Of a stretch of DNA of 49,948 bases, positions 37,668 through 44,311 are shown one piece after another. Source of the DNA: Hyphomicrobiales bacterium. GTDB lineage: Bacteria; Pseudomonadota; Alphaproteobacteria; Rhizobiales; Beijerinckiaceae. The stretch is from positions 1 through 49,948 of the forward strand of contig JAFAQA010000033.1 in the NCBI GenBank assembly GCA_019246665.1. Reading direction: 5' to 3'. Each line of letters starts with the position of its first letter. Within the stretch, counting starts at the first letter, position 1. A program made the position numbers and the translations under genes. The notes beneath the pieces are model-generated. The model had not been told where the DNA came from. It saw only the letters and a list, made by a program, of their open reading frames with translations, and searched no databases.

Positions 37668-37844
37668 TTAGTTGTTGGCGCCCGAAAGCGCCGTGCTGAC
37701 GCTCGTGAAGGTCTTGGTAAGCTGGGTGCCGACCGCCGTGATGGTGGCGATGATGACGACCGAGATGAGCGCGGCGATCAAACCATATTCGATGGCCGTC
37801 GCGCCGGACTCGTCCTTGACGAAACGAGAAACAATCGGCTTCAT
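37668..37844 (-). CDS. flp: Flp-family type IVb pilin
   Basis: Major pilin subunit of the Tad pilus; not in the ORF track because it has only 58 residues. The prepilin leader 'MKPIVSRFVKDESG' is followed by the cleavage site and mature N-terminus 'ATAIEYGLIAALISVV', which has Glu at +5 and Tyr at +6 as in Flp pilins. A hydrophobic helix and a short polar tail ending 'ALSGANN' complete it. ggag lies seven bases before the ATG. It is the first gene of the locus, followed by a strong terminator. Only one copy is present in the window. Confidence 0.96.
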   Translation of the reverse strand: MKPIVSRFVKDESGATAIEYGLIAALISVVIIATITAVGTQLTKTFTSVSTALSGANN

Positions 37845-38145
37845 TGTGGACTCCGTTACTTGTTGTGTATTCCGCGCTTCGGCTTCGTATTGTGAGCTTA
37901 GCGTGCCACGACCTTAGCCAAAGCGCCTTGAAAAGCCGTTAACCGGACAGTAAAAAAGCCGGTTCACCGCCCGATATTCTCCGGTGGTTAACACCCCGCT
38001 GACCGAATTAGCTGAATTGCGAGTTCCCAATCGCAACTCAACAGGCGACTTCCAACATCGCGTAAGTTGGCGGCACGAGAGACGGCACGCCGCGACAGTG
38101 TCCAGCCAGGCCTTTGTGCTATTGTGAATAGCCACAGAGGGACAG
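37845..38145. promoter_or_regulatory. Divergent region between flp and the cyclase gene
   Basis: About 300 bases without a gene; the ORFs the track lists here lack support. It must carry the flp promoter (minus strand) and the cyclase promoter (plus strand). It contains a near-consensus CtrA box (37939-37953) and an aaccgg/ccggtt inverted repeat overlapping it. Confidence 0.5.
37939..37953 (-). promoter_or_regulatory. Near-consensus CtrA box upstream of flp
   Basis: Read on the minus strand it is TTAC-N7-TTAA followed by C, seven of eight consensus bases with exact spacing, about 95-110 bases before the flp start. In Caulobacter the pilin gene pilA is a known CtrA target. Confidence 0.45.
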
Positions 38146-39930
38146 ATGGGCGACACGCGCAAGATCGCGGCAATACTGGCTGCGGATGTCGTCGGCTACA
38201 GCCGCCTCGCGGGCCTGGACGAGGACCGTACGCTGGCGCGATTGCGCGCGCTGCGCAGCGATCTCATCGATCCCACGATCGACGTGAACCGGGGTCGTGT
38301 GGTGAAGCGCACGGGCGACGGAGCCTTGGTCGAGTTCCGTAGCGTAGTCGATGCGGTACGCTGCGCGGTCGAGGTGCAGAACAGCATGGTCGATCGCAAT
38401 GCGGGGCTTGCACCTGAGCACCGCATCGAGTTCCGCATCGGCATTCACCTCGGCGACATCGTCGAAGAGAGCGACGGCGATCTGATGGGGGACGGCGTGA
38501 ATATCGCGGCACGTTTGGAGGGCCTCGCAAAGCCTGGCGCAATCTGCCTCTCTGAAGACGCCTACCGCCAAGTTAAGGCAAGACTCAATCTCTCGGTCAA
38601 CGATCTCGGTCTCACGCAGCTCAAGAACATCGCCGATCCGATCCGCGTGTATTCGCTCGATGTCGGCATCGCGGCGCGCCCGGAACTCGCGCGCGAAAGC
38701 GAGCCCGGCGCGTCAGAACTTTCCTCGCGGCGGCTGGGCTCGCCCCACAAGCCGTCAATTGCGGTGCTGCCCTTCCAGAATATGAGCGGCGACCCGGAGC
38801 AGGAATATTTCGCCGACGGCATGGTGGAGGACATCATCACCGGCATGTCGCGCATCAAATGGCTGTTCGTGATCGCGCGAAACTCGAGCTTCATCTACAA
38901 GGGCCAACCCATCGACATCAGCAAGGCCGGGCGGGAGCTCGGCGTGCGCTACGTGCTCGAAGGCAGCATCCGCAAGGCGGCTGGCCGGGTCCGTATCACC
39001 GCGCAGCTCATCGAAGCCGAGACGCTGAGGCATATTTGGGGAGAGCGTTACGACCGAGCGATCGACGACATTTTCGCCCTCCAGGACGAGATCACGATAA
39101 GCACTGTCGCGGCGATCGAGCCGAGCCTGCGCCAAGCGGAGATCGAGCGCGTCAAGCGCAAGCGGCCCGAGAGCCTCGATGCCTACGATCTCGTGCTTCG
39201 CGCATCGCCCTTGGTCTTCACCCTGATGCCCGAGGGGGCGCGGCAAGCCTTGCCGCTCCTCGAGCGCGCCTTGGCGCTCGAACCGGACTATGCGACCGCG
39301 CTCGCCTACTCCGCCTGGTGCCAAGAAACGCTTTTCGTGCGCGCCGGAATGCATGAGGACAACCGCCTCAGCATGAGCCGCTACGCGCGTGCCGCGCTCC
39401 TGCATGGGCGCGACGACGCGACCGCGCTCACCCTCGCCGGATTTTGCATCGGATTGATCGAACATGACCGTGCGGCCGCCTTCCAGGCTTTCGAAACGGC
39501 CCTGGCTCTGTCTCCCTCGTCGGCCTTCGCCTACGCCATGGGGAGCACCCTCTATGGCTGGGCCGGTGAAGCGGAGCGAGCCATCGATTGGGGCGAACGA
39601 GCCACGAGTCTCAGCCCCTTCGATCCGCTCGGCTTCATCGCTCTTGGCGGAATATTCCTGGGCCATTTCATGCGCGGGCGCGATGCGGAAGCCGCCGCGG
39701 CCGCGCGCAAGGCGATTCAGGTCAATCCCGTGTTCAGCATCAACTACATGTACCTGGTGGCGGCGCTCGCCCGCTTGGGACAAGCGGATGAGGCGAAATC
39801 GGCGGCCGCGCAGCTCCTGGAGCTGCAGCCTTCATTCAGCGTCAGACGCCAATGCGCGGCCGTGGGCGCCGCGCCTCCACTCACGGCCGCCTTCACCGAG
39901 GCGATGAGCTCGCTTGGGCTTCTGCCGTAG
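38146..39930 (+). CDS. Class III adenylate/guanylate cyclase with TolB-like and TPR domains
   Basis: Predicted soluble nucleotide cyclase of 594 residues. The cyclase homology domain (about 5-180) has the metal Asp in 'ILAADVVGYSRL' and the second in 'VKRTGDGALVEF'. 'GDGVNIAARLEGLA' supplies the transition-state Asn and Arg. A TolB-N/FlgO-like domain follows ('SIAVLPFQNMSGDPEQEYFADGMVEDIITGMSRI', about 204-330), then a TPR-rich C-terminus. This architecture is common and expanded in Hyphomicrobiales. No membrane segment is seen. gaggga lies six bases before the ATG. It is divergent from flp; a role in pilus signalling is possible but unproven. Confidence 0.88.
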   Translation: MGDTRKIAAILAADVVGYSRLAGLDEDRTLARLRALRSDLIDPTIDVNRGRVVKRTGDGALVEFRSVVDAVRCAVEVQNSMVDRNAGLAPEHRIEFRIGIHLGDIVEESDGDLMGDGVNIAARLEGLAKPGAICLSEDAYRQVKARLNLSVNDLGLTQLKNIADPIRVYSLDVGIAARPELARESEPGASELSSRRLGSPHKPSIAVLPFQNMSGDPEQEYFADGMVEDIITGMSRIKWLFVIARNSSFIYKGQPIDISKAGRELGVRYVLEGSIRKAAGRVRITAQLIEAETLRHIWGERYDRAIDDIFALQDEITISTVAAIEPSLRQAEIERVKRKRPESLDAYDLVLRASPLVFTLMPEGARQALPLLERALALEPDYATALAYSAWCQETLFVRAGMHEDNRLSMSRYARAALLHGRDDATALTLAGFCIGLIEHDRAAAFQAFETALALSPSSAFAYAMGSTLYGWAGEAERAIDWGERATSLSPFDPLGFIALGGIFLGHFMRGRDAEAAAAARKAIQVNPVFSINYMYLVAALARLGQADEAKSAAAQLLELQPSFSVRRQCAAVGAAPPLTAAFTEAMSSLGLLP

Positions 39931-39961
39931 CGGGCCGACGCCGAACCCACTCGCCCACATT

Positions 39962-40399
39962 CTATGTTCTGGTGAAGACCGCGCTGCAGCTTCGCTGCTC
40001 ATTGCGGGTGCCGCTGCCGCTATTGCCGCTGAAGCGAGCCGTAATGCTGTAACGGATTGGGCTTCCCCCCGCGACGCGGTTGATAGCATAGGCGGGATCG
40101 CCGGTTCGCCCGGTCATCGTGAGCAGGGCGGACCCATCCGGACCTATCCGCCCGCTCAGCCGCCCGGACGGCACGCTGTTCGGCTCCTTGTAGAGCCCTA
40201 TGAACTGCCCGTTGCGCACGGTCGCGGGGAAAACCCAGCGATACCCCTTGGCACCGTCGGGCGAGGAAGCGCAATCGACCGCGACTTGCCAGGTTCCATC
40301 GAAGTCGCCCGCGGCGCTCGCCGGCATCGAGCTCATCATGAGGCCGACGCACACCCCGAGCTCAAGGAATATCATTCGAACGGCAAAGCAAGACCGCAT
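39962..40399 (-). CDS. Secreted protein of unknown function
   Basis: I do not recognise a family with confidence. The 145-residue product has a signal peptide ending near 'SSMPASA' (about 29), then a beta-rich mature part with 'FDGTWQVAVDCASSPDGAKGYRWVFPATVRNGQFIGLY' and 'GRIGPDGSALLTMTGRTGDPAYA'. Two cysteines in the mature part could form a disulphide. The ATG has a very good aaaggag ribosome-binding site, supporting expression. It is convergent with the cyclase gene (31-base gap). The fold resembles small periplasmic 'DFDGTW' proteins seen often in Bradyrhizobium relatives; function unknown. Confidence 0.75.
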   Translation of the reverse strand: MRSCFAVRMIFLELGVCVGLMMSSMPASAAGDFDGTWQVAVDCASSPDGAKGYRWVFPATVRNGQFIGLYKEPNSVPSGRLSGRIGPDGSALLTMTGRTGDPAYAINRVAGGSPIRYSITARFSGNSGSGTRNEQRSCSAVFTRT

Positions 40400-40690
40400 C
40401 GGATCTCCTTTATGTTTTCATGAGCTGTTCAATGAACCATCTCTTCTAAGCTCTTTCCATGACCGCGCAATTACTGAAAATATTTGCCCGGAATGCAGGA
40501 TATTTCCGTTCACCCCCAGCGAACTCCATTTCGACTCATCCCCAAGGCGGGGATTCAGGTCCGCCTGAGGGCTGCTTATGTTTCTGGATTCCCGCATTCG
40601 CGGAAAAGAGCGAGGGTGAGGGCGGGAATGAGCCCGGATGAGGTGCGGCAACGAGCCGCCTCGAACGATGGCTGAAGCAGCCGCGATCGA
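40400..40690. other. Gene-free stretch with degenerate palindromes
   Basis: About 290 bases with no credible gene. It holds a ccccaaggcgggg hairpin (about 40543-40555) and 'ctggattcccgcattcgcgg' with a later 'gcgggaatgag', reminiscent of degraded REP-like elements. It ends where the duplicated dapD tail begins. Confidence 0.4.
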
Positions 40691-40887
40691 GCCGAAACGC
40701 GGAACGAAAATTCAATCGCGCAAGAGCTCGTTGATGCTGGTCTTGGAGCGGGTGCGCTCATCGATCTGCTTGATGATCACGGCGCAAGCAAGAGCTCGCC
40801 CGGGCTCGCCTCCGGGAAGCGGCTTGCCGGGCAAGCTTCCCGGAACGACGACCGAATAGGGCGGCACCTCGCGGATATGCACCTTGC
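40691..40887. repeat. Direct repeat, displaced copy of the dapD 3' end
   Basis: 197 bases that align without gaps to 41750-41946. I count about 22 differences (about 89% identity), mostly at third codon positions. It includes bases after the dapD stop, so the repeat covers the gene's end and its downstream flank. Confidence 0.85.
40712..40885 (-). pseudogene. dapD: Truncated dapD 3' fragment
   Basis: Encodes the last 57 or so residues of tetrahydrodipicolinate N-succinyltransferase ('[20 protein letters not shown]' to '[16 protein letters not shown]') with its stop codon, but no N-terminal part. The 94-residue ORF in the track (to 40996) merely reads into unrelated sequence. About eight residues differ from the intact dapD tail, more than expected for a recent copy, so it may come from the original gene displaced when a diverged tail arrived, or the reverse. 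Confidence 0.8.
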
Positions 40888-41008
40888 TCCAGGCTACGAG
40901 TCTTGAGGCCAGGAGTTCGAACGTATTCGGTCGCGCCACTGCTCCAGAGCACGCTGCCGTATCCGGACATTCGCCAACGTTGCTCCCGCCATCCACCTGC
41001 GTCGGTCT

Positions 41009-41365
41009 CTATTCGGCCCTCTCGTTGCGGACCGCGGGAACGTGCCGTAGGAGGTCCATTCTGTCGTGGAGGACGCGCACGATTTCGATCGTGCTTTTTG
41101 GCGCAACCCGGTACATCAGGATATGGCTTCCACGACGGCCGCGCCGCGCAACGTGGAGCGTCCGAAGACCCGCCATGATCGTGTCTCGGGCCTTGGAGCC
41201 CGCAAGATCGGGGCCGTCAGCAAGCTCGCCAATCGCCTGAATGAGCTCGTCCCGATAAACTCGCGATTGTCGCGCGCCAAAATTCTCCGCGGTCCATTTG
41301 AGGATGTTCGCAAAGTCAAGTTCCGCGGCAGCGCCGAGACGAACGCGCCATCTCCGCTCGGCCAC
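41009..41365 (-). CDS. parE: RelE/ParE-family toxin
   Basis: Type II toxin-antitoxin toxin of 118 residues. 'VRLGAAAELDFANILKWTAENFGARQSRVYRDELIQAIGELAD' and 'GLRTLHVARRGRRGSHILMYRVAPKSTIEIVRVLHDRMDLLRHV' match the ParE fold; ParE-type proteins poison DNA gyrase, RelE-type cleave mRNA on the ribosome. The C-terminal 'HDRMDLLRHV' is typical of ParE. The start is GTG 41365, seven bases after the antitoxin stop. It lies between two copies of the dapD tail. Confidence 0.88.
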   Translation of the reverse strand: MAERRWRVRLGAAAELDFANILKWTAENFGARQSRVYRDELIQAIGELADGPDLAGSKARDTIMAGLRTLHVARRGRRGSHILMYRVAPKSTIEIVRVLHDRMDLLRHVPAVRNERAE

Positions 41366-41372
41366 GACGGCC

Positions 41373-41660
41373 CTATTCGGCTGTTCTGGAGATGACCTTC
41401 TCCGAGAGCTCCTTCAAATAGGTTTGCAGCTCCTCGATACTGCCAAATTCTTTGAAGTCCCCTCGATCCAGCGCCGCGACACCGGCGCGACCCGCTGCTC
41501 GCAGGGCCTTCAGCTTGCCCTCATCCTGGGCCTCGCGTTGCTCCACGAGCCGCAACCCGTCGCGCAGCACTTCGCTTGCGTTCTGGTAGCGGCCGGACTT
41601 GACGAGGGTCTCAACCAATTGTTCCTGGCGCTCTGTCAGCACGACATTTCGGGTAGGCAT
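41373..41660 (-). CDS. parD: ParD-family antitoxin
   Basis: Ribbon-helix-helix antitoxin of 95 residues. The N-terminal DNA-binding part 'TRNVVLTERQEQLVETLVKSGRYQNASEVLRDGLRLVEQRE' is characteristic of ParD; the C-terminus 'SIEELQTYLKELSEKVI' would bind the toxin. It is the first gene of the pair, as usual. An agagga site precedes the ATG, and a 29-base near-palindrome lies just upstream as the likely operator. Confidence 0.92.
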   Translation of the reverse strand: MPTRNVVLTERQEQLVETLVKSGRYQNASEVLRDGLRLVEQREAQDEGKLKALRAAGRAGVAALDRGDFKEFGSIEELQTYLKELSEKVISRTAE

Positions 41661-41689
41661 TGACGTCCTCTCAGCTCCATTCGAAAGCC

Positions 41690-41718
41690 GAGCTTATGGC
41701 ATAATATGCTATAAGCTC
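41690..41718. promoter_or_regulatory. Near-perfect palindrome upstream of parDE
   Basis: Outer arms gagcttat / ataagctc and inner arms gcata / tatgc, about 26 of 29 positions symmetric, ending 29 bases before the parD start. A/T-rich centre with a possible -10-like element. This is the expected place and form of the operator bound by the ParD or ParDE complex. Confidence 0.7.
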
Positions 41719-41749
41719 TCGGTTGCCTCAACCCGATGTTGGCGACGCA

Positions 41750-41946
41750 GCCGAACCGCGGAACGAAAATTCAATCGCGCAAGAGCTCGTTGATACTGGT
41801 CTTGGAGCGGGTCCGCTCGTCGACCCGTTTGACGATCACGGCGCAAGCGAGAGACGGCCCAGGCTCGCCGTTCGCGAGCGGCCTGCCGGGCAAGCTTCCC
41901 GGAACCACGACCGAATAGGGCGGCACCTCGCCGATATGCACCTTGC
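41750..41946. repeat. Direct repeat, copy within intact dapD
   Basis: Partner of 40691-40887: the last part of the intact dapD plus about 20 downstream bases. The two copies enclose about 860 bases that carry only parDE and its operator. Confidence 0.85.
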
Positions 41947-42613
41947 CCGTATCGCGCTCCATGATCTTCGTCGAGGACGAGATGAACACGCCCATGCCGA
42001 GCACGCTTCCCTTGCGCACCACGACGCCTTCGACGACCTCCGAGCGCGCGCCGATGAAGCAATCATCCTCGATGATGGTCGGCCCGGCTTGCAGCGGCTC
42101 GAGCACGCCGCCGATGCCGACCCCGCCGGAAAGATGGCAATTCTTGCCGATCTGCGCGCAGGAGCCGACGGTCGCCCAAGTATCCACCATGGTGCCGCTA
42201 TCCACATAGGCGCCGAGATTGACGAAGCTCGGCATCAACACGACGTTTTGCGCGATGAAGGCGCCGCGGCGCACGATCGAGCCCGGAACGGCGCGGAACC
42301 CCGCCGCGGTAAACGAATTGTTGCCCCATCCGGCGAATTTCGAAGGGATCTTGTCCCACCAGACCGCATCGCCAGGACCACCTGAAATGATCGCCATGTC
42401 GTTGAGACGAAACGACAGGAGCACGGCTTTCTTCAGCCACTGATTGACGACCCATTTGCCATTCGGCCCGGCTTCGGCGACGCGCGCCTTGCCGCCGTCC
42501 AGAAGCTCGATCGCGGTCTCTACCGCTTCGCGGACCTTGCCCTTCGTCGCGGAAGAGATGTCGGCGCGCTTCTCCCAGGCCTCATCGATGGTGGCGGCGA
42601 GCTCGGCGTGCAT
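41771..42613 (-). CDS. dapD: 2,3,4,5-tetrahydropyridine-2,6-dicarboxylate N-succinyltransferase
   Basis: Succinylates tetrahydrodipicolinate in the lysine/diaminopimelate pathway. The left-handed beta-helix is evident from hexapeptide repeats ('[32 protein letters not shown]', '[30 protein letters not shown]') and the '[21 protein letters not shown]' end. The track start 42658 gives 295 residues; ATG 42613 ('[16 protein letters not shown]') gives 280, closer to the family. The gene is complete, although its last 57 codons belong to the duplicated segment. It follows the M20 hydrolase gene. Confidence 0.95.
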   Translation of the reverse strand: MHAELAATIDEAWEKRADISSATKGKVREAVETAIELLDGGKARVAEAGPNGKWVVNQWLKKAVLLSFRLNDMAIISGGPGDAVWWDKIPSKFAGWGNNSFTAAGFRAVPGSIVRRGAFIAQNVVLMPSFVNLGAYVDSGTMVDTWATVGSCAQIGKNCHLSGGVGIGGVLEPLQAGPTIIEDDCFIGARSEVVEGVVVRKGSVLGMGVFISSSTKIMERDTGKVHIGEVPPYSVVVPGSLPGRPLANGEPGPSLACAVIVKRVDERTRSKTSINELLRD

Positions 42614-42746
42614 GTTTATCTCTTGCTGGTTGTACGCGCCTTTCTGCGACGCCGCCATGCGAAGTCAAGAGGCGAGACGCTGATCGAGGACCGTCGAACG
42701 CGCGATAGAGATCCGGCGCGCCTCTCTCGGTACTGGGCGTGCGTAA

Positions 42747-43913
42747 TCAGGCGGGCATGCGCTTTTCGGCGAGCCGTGCCCAATACGAGACTCCCGCCGA
42801 GATCGCCCCATCATTGAAGTCATAGGCCGGGTGATGAAGTCCGGCCGTGCTTCCATTGCCCACGAGGATCATGGCTCCAGGGCGTTCGAGCAGCATGTAT
42901 GAGAAATCCTCACCTCCCATGCTGGGCTCGATGTCGGTCTGCACATTTTCCGAGCCCGCCACCTCCCTCGCGGCCTCCGCCGCGAAGCCTGTCTCCACCT
43001 CGTGGTTGCGCGTCACCGGATAACCGCGTCGGTAATCCACCTTGGCGCGCGCCCCGAAGACGGCGGCTGATTGCTGTGCGACGCTCGTGAGGCGCGCTTC
43101 GATCAGGTCCTGCACTTGAGGCTCGAGGGTGCGCACTGTCCCTCTCAGCGTGACGATTTGCGGAATGATGTTGAACGCCTCTCCGCCACGGACATAGGTC
43201 ACGGAGACCACGCCCGACTTCAACGGATCGACGTTGCGCGACACGATGCTCTGCAACGCCGTGATCATATGCGCGGCGACGACGACCGTATCGACGCCCT
43301 CGTAGGCCTTCGCCGCATGCGCGCCCCGGCCTTCGATCTCGATCTCGAAACGATCGGCCGCCGCCAGCATGGGGCCGGGCCGCAACGCGAAATGCCCCGT
43401 CGGCAAGCCTGGCATATTGTGCATCCCATAGACTTCGCGGATGCCGAAGCGGTCGATCAAGCCCTCCTTGACCATCAGCTCACCGCCCGCGCCGCCTTCT
43501 TCGGCGGGCTGGAAGATGACGACCGCGGTGCCGTCGAAATTGCGCGTCTCACACAGATATTTTGCGGCGCCGAGCAACATCGAGGTATGACCGTCATGGC
43601 CGCAGGCATGCATGCGGTTGGCGATCGTCGATTTATGCGAGATGTCGCCGATCTCCTGCAGCGGCAGGCAATCCATGTCGGCGCGCATGCCGATCACCTT
43701 GCCGCTGGCGCTTTTCTTGCCGCGAATGACCCCGACCACTCCGGTCTTCGCGATGCCGGTGACGATCTCGTCACACCCGAAGGCCTTGAGCTTGTCGGCC
43801 ACGATGGCGGAGGTCCGCTTCTCCTCATAGCCGAGCTCGGGATGGGCGTGAATGTCACGCCTCCAAGCTGCGATCTCATCGGAAAAATCAGCAACACGAT
43901 TGATGACGGGCAT
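42747..43913 (-). CDS. M20 family amidohydrolase (hippurate hydrolase type)
   Basis: Metal-dependent N-acyl amino acid or peptide hydrolase. Metal-binding and catalytic motifs are seen in order: 'GMRADMDCLPLQE' (about 72-84), 'HACGHDGHTSMLLGAA' (about 102-117), 'FQPAEEGGAGG' (about 132-142) and 'SMGGEDFSYMLLERPGA' (about 333-349). The track start 44078 has no family similarity; ATG 43913 gives 388 residues, as usual for M20D enzymes. It stands where dapE might be expected beside dapD, but the motifs are those of HipO-like enzymes rather than DapE. Substrate unknown. Confidence 0.9.
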   Translation of the reverse strand: MPVINRVADFSDEIAAWRRDIHAHPELGYEEKRTSAIVADKLKAFGCDEIVTGIAKTGVVGVIRGKKSASGKVIGMRADMDCLPLQEIGDISHKSTIANRMHACGHDGHTSMLLGAAKYLCETRNFDGTAVVIFQPAEEGGAGGELMVKEGLIDRFGIREVYGMHNMPGLPTGHFALRPGPMLAAADRFEIEIEGRGAHAAKAYEGVDTVVVAAHMITALQSIVSRNVDPLKSGVVSVTYVRGGEAFNIIPQIVTLRGTVRTLEPQVQDLIEARLTSVAQQSAAVFGARAKVDYRRGYPVTRNHEVETGFAAEAAREVAGSENVQTDIEPSMGGEDFSYMLLERPGAMILVGNGSTAGLHHPAYDFNDGAISAGVSYWARLAEKRMPA

Positions 43914-44311
43914 GGTTCTCGTACACTTTGTCTTGAGTTCATCCCATGGCCTTCCCCGAAGGCGAGCAGGCCGTCGCTGTAAGGCCACCAATTTGCAAAA
44001 CCTCGGTTCGGCGCTTTTCAGGCAGGAAAGCCCGTATTGCTGAGAGCCAAACGTAAGCGGGCGGGAGTTTCGCGCCACTCTTCGTCAAGCGCAAGAGCGG
44101 GTTGGGCCTCTGGCTCGCCAGGAGAGCATTCGGCACGCCCGAGCCCGACGGCGCGATCACGGCAGGCGCGCCAATCGCGGGGCGGCAAACGTACCTTGAG
44201 TTCGGACGCTGGACCAATTACCGCCTCTGCGCTTAGATGGAACGAAATTGAACGTCCCCCCGCTTGGGCGCGACGGATCTCGACAGGAAACGCCGAATGG
44301 AGTTGAGCTCG
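43914..44311. other. Divergent gap before the ABC transporter operon
   Basis: Nearly 400 bases between the M20 gene (minus strand) and the first binding-protein gene (plus strand). ORFs listed there are unsupported. It should contain both promoters, but I could not identify a convincing -35/-10 pair or operator. Confidence 0.4.

Noticed and set aside
26138-41735. Shared 14-mer gcctcaacccgatg near 26.14 and 41.73 kb
   Set aside because: Too short to argue for a repeat family; no further similarity around it.
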